DNA of 64,000 bases from Psychrobacter sp. APC 3426 (GTDB taxonomy: Bacteria; Pseudomonadota; Gammaproteobacteria; Pseudomonadales; Moraxellaceae): NCBI RefSeq assembly GCF_030408035.1, contig NZ_JASDCF010000002.1:1-64000 (forward strand), in the 5' to 3' direction. Made by a program: the position numbers and the translations under genes. Below the pieces are notes generated by a model that made no database searches, was not told the origin of the DNA, and saw nothing but the letters and a program-made list of their open reading frames with translations. This document shows positions 37,228-46,575 of the stretch, piece after piece. The stretch's first letter is position 1. Every line of letters starts with the position of its first letter.

Positions 37228-37261
37228 AGATAAAGAGCCACACTTTGTATAAGTAAGAGTA

Positions 37262-37312
37262 ATGAACTACCTCCTACCTTAGAGGTAGGGGGTTTCTGCG
37301 GGGATTTGTTAA
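37262..37312 (+). repeat. 51-bp REP-like hairpin element, copy A
   Basis: This element starts ATGAACTACCTCCTACC and ends GGGATTTGTTAA; its core folds as CTACCT-CTA-AGGTAG with flanking G/C runs. It matches copy B (47709-47759) in opposite orientation at 48 of 51 positions. It lies in the 387-bp region 37228-37614 between cmoM and the esterase gene; I see no gene elsewhere in that region. The structure suits a REP/RAYT-type or IS200/IS605-derived element. Confidence 0.75.
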
Positions 37313-37614
37313 ATTGCTGTTTGTAGAAGTAATGCCTAATTGGTATCAGCAATGATTCATCAGTGTTTGCACCAGCGGTTGCATAAATAGTCGATTAAAG
37401 ACTTTTACCCGAAGAAGTCTGATTGGTAATACTAGCTACCCTAAACCATTACCCCTTTGGTCAGTAGCATGTTTTGTGATAGCTTTTGAGCCATGTTTGC
37501 GGTATAAATATAGGGTAGAGAGTACGAGCTGACCAACCGCCTTTTAACAAATATTATTTATCATGATCAACGACTCTCGATAATCTTCTGATTTAACTGC
37601 TAAGGATAGCAACG

Positions 37615-39306
37615 ATGGCCACTTCCCAATCTGACCGTAATAGCGCAGTGTCAACTGCCAGTAACCAACACTCAACCATTGCCACTACTCACAAGCCTAT
37701 GATGTCACGCTGTCTATTATCGGTTGCCATCGCTAGTAGTTTACTATTGGTCGGTTGTGGTGACGACAATGACTTTGATGTGGTTGACACAGTGACTGCC
37801 CCAGCGACCTCTGAGTTTGTTGAGACCTTTGACGCCAGCCAAGTCGATACCAGTCTGACTATTAGCAATAGTGCAACGCCCACAGCCAAATGCGGCGTTA
37901 CCATAGAAAAGGTCAGCTATGATACCAAGGGTGCTGCAGACGAAGATACCAATGCCACGGCTGCATTGATGCTGCCGACGGGTGATGCTGTTGAATGCCA
38001 AGGTGATCGTCCGGTGCTATTATATGCTCACGGCACGACGACCGACAAGTCTTATGACTTTGCGCAAGTCGGTAATAACGAAAACCCTGCGGCAGGCGAA
38101 GCCAACTTAATCGCCGCCAATTTCGCCGCGCAAGGCTATATCGTTGTCGCGCCCAATTATGCCGGCTATGATAGCTCAGAGCTTGGTTACCATCCTTATC
38201 TCGTTGCCCAACAACAATCAACCGATATGGTCGATGCTTTAGAGAGTGCGCGCTCAATCATCGAACGACAAAAACGTGCTAATGATGACAATTATGTCAA
38301 CATTGATGATTCAGGCCAGCTGTTTATCGCCGGCTACTCACAAGGCGGCTATGTCACGATGGCAACCGCTAGATTGTTAGAATCACAAGACAAAACAGTG
38401 ACGGCGATAGCACCATCATCAGGTCCTTATGCACTGGCAGCTTTTGGTGATGAGATATTTACAGGGAATGTTAACATTGGTGCGTCTAGATTTGCGCCAT
38501 TGCTTGGCATTGGTTTACAAGAAAAATATGGCAATATTTATGATAAAAAATCAGACATATTTTTGGATAAATATGCCAATGCGCAACTGCCAAATGAATT
38601 ACCATTTGGTGAGCTAGTCGATACGGGAAAACTGCCTAATAATGCGTTATTTCAAAAGAACCCAAGCGACCCAGTGCTGGCAGGTTTAAAACAAGGTAAG
38701 GTGTTTTCTGTATTGGGCGGCTATGACGAAAATGACTATTTGATTAAGACAGGCTTTCGTGCAGCCTATGTGGCAGATACTATCAAGAATCCTGATGGGT
38801 TATGGGCAGAAAATGGCAACGGACTGACAGCAGCGACTCCTGAAAATAATCTTCGTAAGGCGCTAAAAGACAATGACTTACGTGGCTATGTGCCAAGAAT
38901 GCCAACACTTATCTGCGGTGGCAATCAGGATCCGACCGTTTACTTTGATACCAATACTGGCTCGATGGTAAAACTACTACAGGCCGCCGCAGCTAATAAT
39001 CCTGCAAAACCGCTCAATATCACAGTATTGGATGTTGATAAAGATAATGAAGCCCAGCGTCCTGGCAAACAGACTTTCACAATGATTGGACAAGCTGCCA
39101 TGAATAAATGGGATGCAGAATCCGTAAGAGTTAGCGTGCAAACCAACTTTAGTGATAGTGTTACCAAGGTCAAAGCTGACGCTGCACCACAAGGTGCTAT
39201 CGCAGAATTGCTAGCGTTCTACACCAATTATCATGGAGGCTTAGTGAGTCCAGCTTGTACACAAGCCACGCGAGAGTTTTTCAATCAGGAATTTAAACGT
39301 GCTTAA
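37615..39306 (+). CDS. Lipoprotein alpha/beta-hydrolase (esterase/lipase)
   Basis: The 563-residue protein is a predicted lipoprotein: hydrophobic SVAIASSLLLVGC puts the lipidated cysteine at residue 48. The signal is preceded by an unusually long polar N-region of about 30 residues. Translation could instead begin at Met29/30, but a good ribosome-binding site (AAGGA) lies 8 bp before ATG 37615. The hydrolase fold shows the oxyanion element YAHGTTT (138-144), the nucleophile elbow GYSQG with Ser242, and downstream acid/histidine candidates (GGNQDPTVYFD; TNYHGG). It probably hydrolyses ester substrates at the cell surface or in the periplasm, but the substrate cannot be predicted. It resembles secretory lipase-type esterases. 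A terminator follows the stop codon. Confidence 0.8.
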   Translation: MATSQSDRNSAVSTASNQHSTIATTHKPMMSRCLLSVAIASSLLLVGCGDDNDFDVVDTVTAPATSEFVETFDASQVDTSLTISNSATPTAKCGVTIEKVSYDTKGAADEDTNATAALMLPTGDAVECQGDRPVLLYAHGTTTDKSYDFAQVGNNENPAAGEANLIAANFAAQGYIVVAPNYAGYDSSELGYHPYLVAQQQSTDMVDALESARSIIERQKRANDDNYVNIDDSGQLFIAGYSQGGYVTMATARLLESQDKTVTAIAPSSGPYALAAFGDEIFTGNVNIGASRFAPLLGIGLQEKYGNIYDKKSDIFLDKYANAQLPNELPFGELVDTGKLPNNALFQKNPSDPVLAGLKQGKVFSVLGGYDENDYLIKTGFRAAYVADTIKNPDGLWAENGNGLTAATPENNLRKALKDNDLRGYVPRMPTLICGGNQDPTVYFDTNTGSMVKLLQAAAANNPAKPLNITVLDVDKDNEAQRPGKQTFTMIGQAAMNKWDAESVRVSVQTNFSDSVTKVKADAAPQGAIAELLAFYTNYHGGLVSPACTQATREFFNQEFKRA

Positions 39307-39344
39307 GAGCGCTCAAACTTAATTCTACAATTCATTTTACTATC

Positions 39345-39381
39345 AAAAAAACTGTGTCCAATATATTGGGCGCAGTTTTTT
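39345..39381 (+). terminator. Intrinsic terminator after the esterase gene
   Basis: AAAAAACTG...TCCAA pairs with TTGGG...CAGTTTTTT around a TATA loop, with A-run and T-run on the two sides. It can act on either strand and lies 39 bp beyond the esterase stop codon. Confidence 0.7.
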
Positions 39382-39417
39382 CGTGAGTGTTATTTAATAC
39401 TGCGTAATAGGGAAGAT

Positions 39418-39597
39418 ATGAAATCGATAATGTTATCACTGATTGCATCTGTCTTTATGATAGCTCCCATCAGTCAAGCACAGGCTAAAAATACCCCATG
39501 CTCAGGTAAAATGGGCGGCGTGTCACATTGCTCAAAAGACGGTAAGTTTGTCTGTAAAAATGGCAAAATCAGTCAATCAAAAAAAACCTGCCAGTGA
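39418..39597 (+). CDS. 59-residue secreted cysteine-containing peptide
   Basis: This short gene encodes 59 residues with a Sec signal peptide (MKSIMLSLIASVFMIAPISQ, likely cut after AQA). The mature peptide of about 35 residues has four cysteines: PCSGKMGGVSHCSKDGKFVC and a C-terminal KKTCQ. AGGGAAG lies 3 bp before the ATG. Four cysteines in such a short exported peptide suggest two disulfides in the periplasm or outside. I have a general impression of similar CSGKKGGVSHC peptides in other Moraxellaceae but cannot name a function. It lies between two terminator-like hairpins, so it is probably its own transcription unit. Confidence 0.65.
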   Translation: MKSIMLSLIASVFMIAPISQAQAKNTPCSGKMGGVSHCSKDGKFVCKNGKISQSKKTCQ

Positions 39598-39696
39598 TAT
39601 GTTCTTGGATGGGGTCAATTGGTCAAAAAATTGTGGCTAATCCGCTGTTTTGCTTGATTTTAATGCCACTCAGATGCCCCTAAATCAGCAAATTTG

Positions 39697-39705
39697 TGCT
39701 AAAAT
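39697..39705 (+). promoter_or_regulatory. Possible extended -10 promoter upstream of gyrA
   Basis: TGC directly before TAAAAT (39700-39705) forms an extended -10 element about 200 bp upstream of gyrA. No good -35 is seen 17 bp upstream. The 306-bp stretch 39598-39903 holds no gene; it contains this element and two hairpins further down. Confidence 0.4.
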
Positions 39706-39765
39706 AGCTTCTTTAATCGAACATTACTTTTAACAAAAATCGTATCACCATTTTCCTATTGTTTT

Positions 39766-39787
39766 GCACGCTTAGCAGTGCTTTTTT
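39766..39787 (+). terminator. Hairpin with T-run in the gyrA leader (terminator or attenuator)
   Basis: GCAC (39766-39769) pairs with GTGC (39778-39781), extended imperfectly inward, and is followed by six T residues. It lies downstream of the proposed gyrA promoter, so it could attenuate gyrA; if the promoter lies elsewhere it could simply end the peptide gene transcript. Confidence 0.4.
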
Positions 39788-39807
39788 ATGGTCTATATTT
39801 TGATGGT

Positions 39808-39827
39808 AGCTGCACATTTCTGCAGCT
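39808..39827 (+). promoter_or_regulatory. Perfect inverted repeat upstream of gyrA
   Basis: AGCTGCA (39808-39814) and TGCAGCT (39821-39827) form a perfect 7-bp inverted repeat with a 6-bp centre, 76 bp before the gyrA ATG. It could be an operator or a leader hairpin. No T-run follows, so it is unlikely to be a terminator. Confidence 0.4.
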
Positions 39828-39903
39828 GTATTTCTGTATAATTCATGAGTAATTCAAGCAATCGTGTCAGCATTAGAAAAAGAATGTGAGTGAAGGAGTG
39901 TAT

Positions 39904-42747
39904 ATGAGCGAATCGGTCAGTCCTATTGGCATCGTAGATGAACTAAAGCAGTCGTATTTGGATTATGCGATGAGCGTGATTGTCTCGCGTGCGCTGCCAG
40001 ATGTGCGTGATGGGTTCAAGCCTGTACACCGCCGTGTGATGTATGCCATGCATGTGCTGTCTAATGATTACAATAAACCGTATAAAAAATCAGCACGTGT
40101 GGTTGGTGATGTCATCGGTAAATATCATCCACATGGTGATAGTGCGGTATATGACGCGATTGTGCGGATGGCGCAGGATTTTAGCTTGCGTTATCCAATG
40201 GTTGATGGTCAAGGTAACTTTGGCTCGATTGATGATGATCCTCCGGCAGCCATGCGTTATACCGAAGTCCGTATGACCAAACTAACCCATCAGATGCTTG
40301 CTGATTTGGACAAAGATACGGTCGATTGGGAAGACAACTACGATGGTTCTGAGCGCATGCCAAGCGTGATGCCAGCACGTATTCCTAACCTACTGGTCAA
40401 TGGTGCCACTGGTATCGCGGTCGGTATGGCGACCAATATGGCGCCGCATAACCTGACAGAAGTCATCAATGCTTGCTTGGCGTATGCTGCCAACCCGCAA
40501 GTCTCCGCTGAAGAATTGATGTCACATATCTCGGGTCCTGACTTCCCAACGGGCGGTATTATCTACGGCCGTGCTGGTATTTTAGATGCCTATCGCACTG
40601 GTAAGGGCCGTCTGCATGTACGCGGTCGTTATCATATTGAGGCGATGAGTGATACAGGTGTCAACCGTGATCGTGAGCGTATTGTCTTTACTGAAGTGCC
40701 TTATCAGGCTAATAAAGCCAAGCTTATTGAGCGTATCGCAGAACTGGTGCGAGATAAGAAAATCGAAGGCATCAGCGAAATACGAGATGAGTCTGACAAA
40801 GACGGTATGCGTATCGCCATTGACTTGCGTCGCGGTGAAACAGCAGAAGTTATCGTTAATAATTTGTTCTTACAAACACCGCTAGAATCGAGCTTCAGTA
40901 TCAACATGGTGGCGCTTGATAACGGTCAGCCAAAACTACTGACCTTACGTCAGCTGATTGCAGCTTTTATCCGTCACCGTCAAGAGGTGGTGACTCGCCG
41001 TACCATTTATGAGCTGAATAAAGCCCGCGTTCGTGGTCATTTGCTAGAAGGCTTAACGGTCGCATTAGCCAATATTGACGAGATTATTGCGACTATTAAA
41101 GCCTCTGCTAGTCGTGGTGAGGCGCGTGAAAGCCTATTGAATAACACGTGGGGTTCAGGTAGCGTCGTTGCGATGCTAAAAGCTGCTGGCAGCCAGTCTG
41201 TACGTCCTGACTTTATTGAAGGTGAAGACCCAAAAGCACCGTTTGGTTTGATTGACGATACTGTTGAGGGTGAGCAGCGTTATCGCTTATCACTCGATCA
41301 GGTCAATGCCATTTTGGAGATGCAGCTGCATCGCTTGACAGGCCTTGAGCAAGACAAATTGACCGAAGAGTATCAGGATTTATTACGTGAGATTGCTCAT
41401 TTAGAGTCTATTCTTGGCGACTTTGATAAGCTAATGACTATTATCTCTAACGAGATGATTGAGATTCGTGATAACTTTGGTGATGAGCGCCGTACTGATA
41501 TTATTGATTCGCGTACTGATTTTAACCGTGAAGACCTTATCCCTGAGCAGACAGTCGTCATGACAGTATCGCGTACTGGCTACGCCAAAACTCAGCCGAT
41601 TGACGACTATGTCGCGCAAAAACGTGGCGGTAAAGGTAAATCTGCAACTGCCATGAAAGAAGATGATGTGATTGATCATCTACTCGTAACATCAACGCAT
41701 GCGACGGTACTGTGTTTCACTGATAGTGGGCGTGTCTTTAGCTTACGTGGTTTTGAAGTACCGATTGCCAGTCGCGGTGCGCGTGGTCGTCCATTGGTGA
41801 ATTTAATCGGCTTAAATCCTGATGAAACCGTCACGACCATATTGCCAATTCCTAAGATAGTAGAAGAGTTATCGGGCAAAGGTGAGATGTCATTGACAGA
41901 TGCCTTAGTAGATGGCGATGACAGCTTATTAGAAGATGATAATTTAGAAGGTAGCACTCAAGCAGAGCCACCTTTTGTATTCTTTGCAACGGCCAATGGT
42001 ACCGTGAAGCGGGTAGAGCTTAAGCAATTTGCCAACATTCGCTCGAATGGCTTGATTGCCATTGGATTAGAAGAGGGTGATAAGCTGGTCAGCACACGTA
42101 TCACTAACGGTAGTCAAGAAGTGATGTTGTTTGCGTCAAGTGGTAAGGCCATTCGTTTCGATGAAAATGATGCTCGCGTGATGGGTCGTACTGCCAAAGG
42201 TGTTCGTGGTATGCGTCTGGCTACTGAGGAATTCATCAAGTCATTGGTCGTTATCGAAGATGATGTACGCGAAATCCTAATTGCTTGTGAGAATGGCTTT
42301 GGTAAACGTACCTTTATCGATGAGTTCAATACCCAAAATCGTGGCGGTGGCGGTGTGATTGCCATTAAGACAAGCGCTCGTAATGGTGCGCTCGTACGAG
42401 CGACTAAGGTTGATCCAGAAGATGACATTATCTTAATCTCAGACAAAGGCACGTTAGTTCGTACGCCAGTTGAGCATGTGGCCAGTTCAGGTCGTAATAC
42501 GCAGGGTGTCACGCTGATTCGTCTATCAAAAGATGAAAAGTTGGTTGCTATGGCGCGTGTTGAGCATGAAGAAAACGACGATGAGCTAGTCGATGCTATG
42601 AGAGAAGACGGTACGTTTGATGTAGAGGGTCAAGAGCAGATAGATATTGATGCGGCGACTGGAAACACAGCGACGACTGATGTCAATGACGTTATCGATA
42701 TTGCCAATGACCATACCTTAGATAATGAAAGTACAGACGACGAATAA
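39904..42747 (+). CDS. gyrA: DNA gyrase subunit A
   Basis: GyrA (947 residues) breaks and rejoins DNA in the gyrase A2B2 complex to introduce negative supercoils. The winged-helix/breakage domain carries the catalytic Tyr119 (AAMRYTEVR). The quinolone-determining region reads [13 protein letters not shown], with Ser80 and Asp84 (E. coli Ser83 and Asp87) unchanged, so no common target resistance mutation is present. The C-terminal beta-pinwheel includes the GyrA box in [11 protein letters not shown], which separates it from ParC. The frame is open to GTG 39886, but AAGGAG (39893-39898) lies 5 bp before ATG 39904, which I take as the start. The acidic C-terminal tail ([20 protein letters not shown]) is common in the family. 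A terminator follows. Confidence 0.96.
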   Translation: MSESVSPIGIVDELKQSYLDYAMSVIVSRALPDVRDGFKPVHRRVMYAMHVLSNDYNKPYKKSARVVGDVIGKYHPHGDSAVYDAIVRMAQDFSLRYPMVDGQGNFGSIDDDPPAAMRYTEVRMTKLTHQMLADLDKDTVDWEDNYDGSERMPSVMPARIPNLLVNGATGIAVGMATNMAPHNLTEVINACLAYAANPQVSAEELMSHISGPDFPTGGIIYGRAGILDAYRTGKGRLHVRGRYHIEAMSDTGVNRDRERIVFTEVPYQANKAKLIERIAELVRDKKIEGISEIRDESDKDGMRIAIDLRRGETAEVIVNNLFLQTPLESSFSINMVALDNGQPKLLTLRQLIAAFIRHRQEVVTRRTIYELNKARVRGHLLEGLTVALANIDEIIATIKASASRGEARESLLNNTWGSGSVVAMLKAAGSQSVRPDFIEGEDPKAPFGLIDDTVEGEQRYRLSLDQVNAILEMQLHRLTGLEQDKLTEEYQDLLREIAHLESILGDFDKLMTIISNEMIEIRDNFGDERRTDIIDSRTDFNREDLIPEQTVVMTVSRTGYAKTQPIDDYVAQKRGGKGKSATAMKEDDVIDHLLVTSTHATVLCFTDSGRVFSLRGFEVPIASRGARGRPLVNLIGLNPDETVTTILPIPKIVEELSGKGEMSLTDALVDGDDSLLEDDNLEGSTQAEPPFVFFATANGTVKRVELKQFANIRSNGLIAIGLEEGDKLVSTRITNGSQEVMLFASSGKAIRFDENDARVMGRTAKGVRGMRLATEEFIKSLVVIEDDVREILIACENGFGKRTFIDEFNTQNRGGGGVIAIKTSARNGALVRATKVDPEDDIILISDKGTLVRTPVEHVASSGRNTQGVTLIRLSKDEKLVAMARVEHEENDDELVDAMREDGTFDVEGQEQIDIDAATGNTATTDVNDVIDIANDHTLDNESTDDE

Positions 42748-42797
42748 ATGTCTCAGTAGTTAGCTATTTAGTGTAGTCTTATATGATTGTTCTAAAA

Positions 42798-42829
42798 AGC
42801 CTCTGACGTTATCGTTGGAGGCTTTTTTT
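42798..42829 (+). terminator. Intrinsic terminator after gyrA
   Basis: AGCCTC (42798-42803) pairs with GAGGCT (42818-42823), extended inward by TGACG/CGTTG with wobbles, followed by seven T residues. It also lies only 30 bp upstream of the next ATG. Confidence 0.85.
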
Positions 42830-42858
42830 CTGAGTGTTGTTTTTTTAAGGCTGTTTTT

Positions 42859-43929
42859 ATGCTCACGACCAACCAAACCTTTCAAGGAACTCTTGCATCA
42901 ATATCATCGAGCTTTTTATTCTCGATGATGTTTTTGTTTGGTCTTTTTATGCTGCCTTTAACGGGTACGCAAGTAGCGTCATGGCGTGTACTCATGATGC
43001 TATTAAGTCTGGTGTTACTGGTCAGCTTTACCAAGCAATGGCAACATGTCTTTGATTATCTAAAAACCTTAAAAACGCCAAAAGAGTGGCTGATATTTAT
43101 ACTACCGACGCCGATATTGGGTGGGCAGATTTGGCTATTTATGTGGGGTCCGGTCAATGGTTTTGGTCTTGATGTCACTTTGGGCTATTTTTTATTGCCA
43201 CTGGTGATGATAGTGCTCGGTCGCTTTTTTTATCATGAGCATATGAGCGCATTTCAGTGGATGGCAGCGCTACTTGCTGCGCTGGGTATTGGTTATGATA
43301 TCTTTCAATACGGCTCGATATCTTGGGTGACGTTGTTTGTCTGTTTGGGTTATCCACCGTATTATCTACTGCGACGTACACTCGCTGTGCCACCTATTAC
43401 GGGGTTGTTGTCTGATTTAACATTGTTGACGCCAGTGGTGCTCATCATGCTGTCTGTCAGTGGCGGCTTTAGCATGGCAGCGCAGGATGTAAAGTTTTGG
43501 TATTTATTGCCGTTACTGGGTGCTTTTAGCGCGCTTGCGATGTCATTGACGATGATTGCCAGTAGCAAACTGCCAGTGTCGTTGTTTGGGGCGCTAAGTT
43601 ATATTGAGCCAATGTTGCTGTTTGTATTATCAATTACTGTCCTCAGTCAAAGCCTGGAGGAAGGCGGTTCTCTGTTCATGTATGGCATGATTACGCTGGC
43701 ATTATTGGTGATGATTATCGATAGTGCGATGGGCTATCTCAATCGTCGCCGTGACAATCATTTGCATGGTTACCGAGAGCCGCAAGTGGGCGGCTTCCCA
43801 CCGCGCCATCGTTTGATAAACCGTCGTATTGATGGCGTCTTAACCGCGCATCGGTTCCGCAAGCTTCGTCGTTATCAGCGAAAAGTGGATAAAATCCAGC
43901 GTAAAATAGAGCAGCTTGATTCAAAGTAA
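42859..43929 (+). CDS. EamA/RarD-type drug-metabolite permease, copy 1
   Basis: This 356-residue inner-membrane protein has about ten hydrophobic helices in the two-EamA layout of the drug/metabolite transporter superfamily. It looks closest to RarD (early VASWRVLMMLLSLVLLVS, then PTPILGGQIWLFMW and GYPPYYLLRRTLAVPP). The C-terminal 55 residues are a basic cytoplasmic tail (HRLINRRIDGVLTAHRFRKL). The substrate is unknown; RarD relatives are often listed as chloramphenicol-sensitivity permeases. It starts 30 bp after the gyrA terminator with AAGG upstream. A second gene of identical length follows at 44232, so the pair is a tandem duplication. Confidence 0.8.
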   Translation: MLTTNQTFQGTLASISSSFLFSMMFLFGLFMLPLTGTQVASWRVLMMLLSLVLLVSFTKQWQHVFDYLKTLKTPKEWLIFILPTPILGGQIWLFMWGPVNGFGLDVTLGYFLLPLVMIVLGRFFYHEHMSAFQWMAALLAALGIGYDIFQYGSISWVTLFVCLGYPPYYLLRRTLAVPPITGLLSDLTLLTPVVLIMLSVSGGFSMAAQDVKFWYLLPLLGAFSALAMSLTMIASSKLPVSLFGALSYIEPMLLFVLSITVLSQSLEEGGSLFMYGMITLALLVMIIDSAMGYLNRRRDNHLHGYREPQVGGFPPRHRLINRRIDGVLTAHRFRKLRRYQRKVDKIQRKIEQLDSK

Positions 43930-44149
43930 ACAATGATGTGCAAGTCTTTGTAAAAAGTGCTATTGATATCGATTAAATATATTGAATGTGTCAATGAATA
44001 AATGACTTAAGTAGATGTATTGATTATCTATTCTGACTTTGACATAATGCAGCCTATTACCTATATCATATAAGATAAGCGCGATATGATGACAGCGTTT
44101 ATATCAGTATTAGACGATTGAGTGATATACAAAGAACCTCATCGATGAT

Positions 44150-44188
44150 AAGCCTCCGACGTCCGCGTCTGAGGCTTTTGTTTTTTTC
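44150..44188 (+). terminator. Intrinsic terminator between the two permease genes
   Basis: AAGCCTC-CGACG (44150-44160, plus G at 44161) pairs with CGTCTGAGGCTT (44166-44177), followed by TTGTTTTTTT. It closely resembles the gyrA terminator and lies 44 bp upstream of the second permease gene. The 302-bp region 43930-44231 shows no gene. Confidence 0.8.
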
Positions 44189-44231
44189 TAAAATTGCCAA
44201 GGATGTGCGCCAATTTTAAAAGGCTGTTGTT

Positions 44232-45302
44232 ATGCTCACCACCAATCAAACAACGCAGGGTACTGTCTCTGCAGTGGCAGCAAACTTTGCATATTCATTG
44301 CTATTCTTATTTGGCTTGCTGATGCAGCCACTATCAGGCACACAAGTCGCTTCTTGGCGAGTGCTGATGATGCTACTCAGTTTGGTGCTGCTGGTTAGCG
44401 TACTAAAGCAGTGGCAACATATTTTTGATTATCTAAAAACCCTGAAGACGCCCAAAGAGTGGTTCTTGTTTATTTTACCAACACCGATATTGGGTGCCCA
44501 AATTTGGATATTTATGTGGGCACCAGTCAATAACTTGGGTCTAGAGGTGACTTTGGGTTACTTTTTATACCCGATGATTATGATTATGGTTGGTCGGTTT
44601 TTTTATAATGAGGATATGACCCTGCTACAGTGGGTTGCGACCATCTGCGCCGCCTTAGGTATTGCGTATGATGTTTGGCAATATGGCACTGTTTCTTGGG
44701 CGACTTTGTTTGTGTGTTTGGGTTATCCGCCTTATTATTTGTTGCGTCGCAAGTTGGCAGTGCCGCCCATTACCGGTCTTATCTCAGATTTGGTTTTGTT
44801 GACACCTGTGGTATTGATAGTGTTATATATGAGCGGTGGATTTGAGCTGGCAATATCTACTGAGAAGTTTTGGTATCTGCTGCCGCTACTAGGCATTATC
44901 AGTACGGCTGCCATGTCACTAACCATGGTCGCCAGTCAAAAGCTGCCTGTCTCATTGTTTGGCACTTTATGCTATCTTGAGCCGATATTCTTATTTATAT
45001 TCTCTGTCACTATTTTGCATCAAAGTGTCGATGAGGGTGGTTCGGTATTTATGTACGCCATGATTTTTATCGCGCTGCTGATCATGATTGCTGATAGTGC
45101 ACATGGGTACTATGCACGTAAGCGTGATGACCGTCTGCATGGTTACAACGAGCCACAGGTGGGGAGTTTTCCGCCGCGTCGTCGTCTAAAAAATCGCCGT
45201 ATCAAAGGTGTATTGGCAGCACATCGCTTTCGTAAAATTAGAAAATATCAGCAAAAAATAGACAAGATGACACGAAAAATTGAAGAGTTGCATTCTAAAT
45301 AA
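44232..45302 (+). CDS. EamA/RarD-type drug-metabolite permease, copy 2
   Basis: This is a 356-residue paralogue of the permease at 42859, colinear over its full length. The two share the opening MLTTNQT, the block VASWRVLMMLLSLVLLVS, IFDYLKTLKTPKEW and the basic tail (RIKGVLAAHRFRKIRKYQ). Divergence is spread throughout and is strongest in the membrane helices, which suggests an old duplication and possibly different substrates. Ten hydrophobic segments and the inner-membrane location are as in copy 1. The short leader AAAAGGCTGTTGTT before the ATG matches copy 1 closely, so the duplication took in the upstream terminator and ribosome-binding site. Confidence 0.8.
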   Translation: MLTTNQTTQGTVSAVAANFAYSLLFLFGLLMQPLSGTQVASWRVLMMLLSLVLLVSVLKQWQHIFDYLKTLKTPKEWFLFILPTPILGAQIWIFMWAPVNNLGLEVTLGYFLYPMIMIMVGRFFYNEDMTLLQWVATICAALGIAYDVWQYGTVSWATLFVCLGYPPYYLLRRKLAVPPITGLISDLVLLTPVVLIVLYMSGGFELAISTEKFWYLLPLLGIISTAAMSLTMVASQKLPVSLFGTLCYLEPIFLFIFSVTILHQSVDEGGSVFMYAMIFIALLIMIADSAHGYYARKRDDRLHGYNEPQVGSFPPRRRLKNRRIKGVLAAHRFRKIRKYQQKIDKMTRKIEELHSK

Positions 45303-45512
45303 AACGGGTTAGCAAGTCATTTTTATTAAACTTGATAGCGATTGTTTTATAGACGTTTTTCACCAGTACCCTACACGGTTTCTGTGTCAATGGCAGGTTA
45401 ATTACGTTATTATCAAACGCAGTACTGCCACGCTTAATTGGGTGCATAGCACGTTATGCAGTGTACACTATATAAATACTATCGCTTATACACATGATAA
45501 CTAGGACGGTTT

Positions 45513-46181
45513 ATGTTACATCTTCATCATTTAGCAAACTCACGCTCGTTTCGTATTATTTGGCTGTTAGAAGAACTAAACACTGATTATGAATTGACTT
45601 GCTACGAGCGTAATAAAGCGTATCGTGCGCCTGATAGCTTAAAAAAAGTGCATCCAATCGGTCATGCACCAATGCTAGAGGTCAACGATCGCGTGCTGAT
45701 TGAGTCAGGGTTTATCATCGAGTATTTAATCAAGCATTACGATACAGAAAAGCAGCTCAAACCTGCTGATGACAACGAAGCGGCATGGGAAGCTTATACC
45801 TTTTGGTTACACTTTGCTGAAGCGTCATTAATGCCGCCGCTAGTGATGCGCTTGGTATTTAGCAAAGTTGTTGACCAATCACCAATGCTGATTAAGCCTG
45901 TGAGTAAAAAAATCCAAAGTCAGGTTGAAAAGAGCATGATTAGTAGCAGCTTAGAAAAAATGCTGTGTATGATGGAACAACATCTGCAAGACAATCATTG
46001 GTTTGCTGGTAGCGAGTTTAGTGCCGCAGATATTCAGATGCATCTTGCGGTCGTTGGTGCCAATGCGGGTCCAGGTTTAGACAAGACTAAATATGCCAAT
46101 ATTTTAATTTGGCTGAAACGCTGTGAAGAGCGTGATGCCTTTAAGCGGGCAGAAGAGAAAGGCGGTCGTTTAAAATTCTAA
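45513..46181 (+). CDS. Glutathione S-transferase family protein
   Basis: This 222-residue soluble protein has the two-domain GST layout. The thioredoxin-like N-terminal domain (LHHLANSRSFRIIWLLEELN; catalytic candidate Ser near residue 10) contains the conserved cis-Pro region HPIGHAPMLEV and the glutathione-binding IESGFIIEYL. An all-helical C-terminal domain follows, with the N-capping FSAADIQM motif. It probably conjugates or reduces electrophiles using glutathione in the cytoplasm; the substrate is unknown. AGGA is found upstream of the ATG. A terminator hairpin lies about 60 bp beyond the stop codon. Confidence 0.88.
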   Translation: MLHLHHLANSRSFRIIWLLEELNTDYELTCYERNKAYRAPDSLKKVHPIGHAPMLEVNDRVLIESGFIIEYLIKHYDTEKQLKPADDNEAAWEAYTFWLHFAEASLMPPLVMRLVFSKVVDQSPMLIKPVSKKIQSQVEKSMISSSLEKMLCMMEQHLQDNHWFAGSEFSAADIQMHLAVVGANAGPGLDKTKYANILIWLKRCEERDAFKRAEEKGGRLKF

Positions 46182-46240
46182 ACGAGACGAATGTTATCAA
46201 CGATTAGGATACGCCCTAATCATTGATTTAAAATTAACAT

Positions 46241-46276
46241 AAAAGGTTTTGTTTATTTATAGACAAAACCTTTTTT
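46241..46276 (+). terminator. Intrinsic terminator after the GST gene
   Basis: AAAAGGTTTTGT (46241-46252) pairs perfectly with ACAAAACCTTTT (46263-46274), with a 10-nt loop and a T-run. The next ATG is only 11 bp downstream, so the small membrane-protein gene either depends on read-through or has a promoter overlapping this hairpin. Confidence 0.75.
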
Positions 46277-46286
46277 AGGATAAGAA

Positions 46287-46544
46287 ATGACAGACTTGAA
46301 TAAACCCAACAGTACACCGATTGACAGTGAGATTGCAGCCAAACAGCATATAGAGGCGGCAGAGGTGAATAGCCAGCAAGTATCTATCAAAGCATGGTCA
46401 CAAAAATTGCTGGTAGTGATTTTGTGTGTTGCTAGCTTTTATGGCGGCTGGAAATCTTATGAGTCCAATATGGTCAATGAATGTACGGCTAATGGCGGTA
46501 AAATGATTGAAGGTCAAAGAACCATGCTATGCCAGTCATTATAG
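46287..46544 (+). CDS. Small single-pass membrane protein of unknown function
   Basis: The 85-residue product has a polar N-terminal part of about 40 residues, one hydrophobic segment (LLVVILCVASFYGGW) and a short C-terminal part with two cysteines (NECTANGG, MLCQSL). The topology suggests N-in with the cysteine-containing tail in the periplasm, where a disulfide could form. I do not recognise the family. AGGATAAGAA precedes the ATG. It lies 31 bp upstream of the RNase Z gene on the same strand and may be co-transcribed with it. Confidence 0.6.
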   Translation: MTDLNKPNSTPIDSEIAAKQHIEAAEVNSQQVSIKAWSQKLLVVILCVASFYGGWKSYESNMVNECTANGGKMIEGQRTMLCQSL

Positions 46545-46575
46545 TAGATAAGGATTTAGTTAAAAGAGGGCGTCT

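Noticed and set aside
42114..42512. A 132-codon open frame on the minus strand inside gyrA
   Set aside because: It is antisense to the conserved GyrA C-terminal domain and has no supporting signals.
39904..42747. ParC instead of GyrA, or a quinolone-resistant allele
   Set aside because: The QKRGGKGK GyrA box is present, and Ser80 and Asp84 (E. coli 83 and 87) are wild type.
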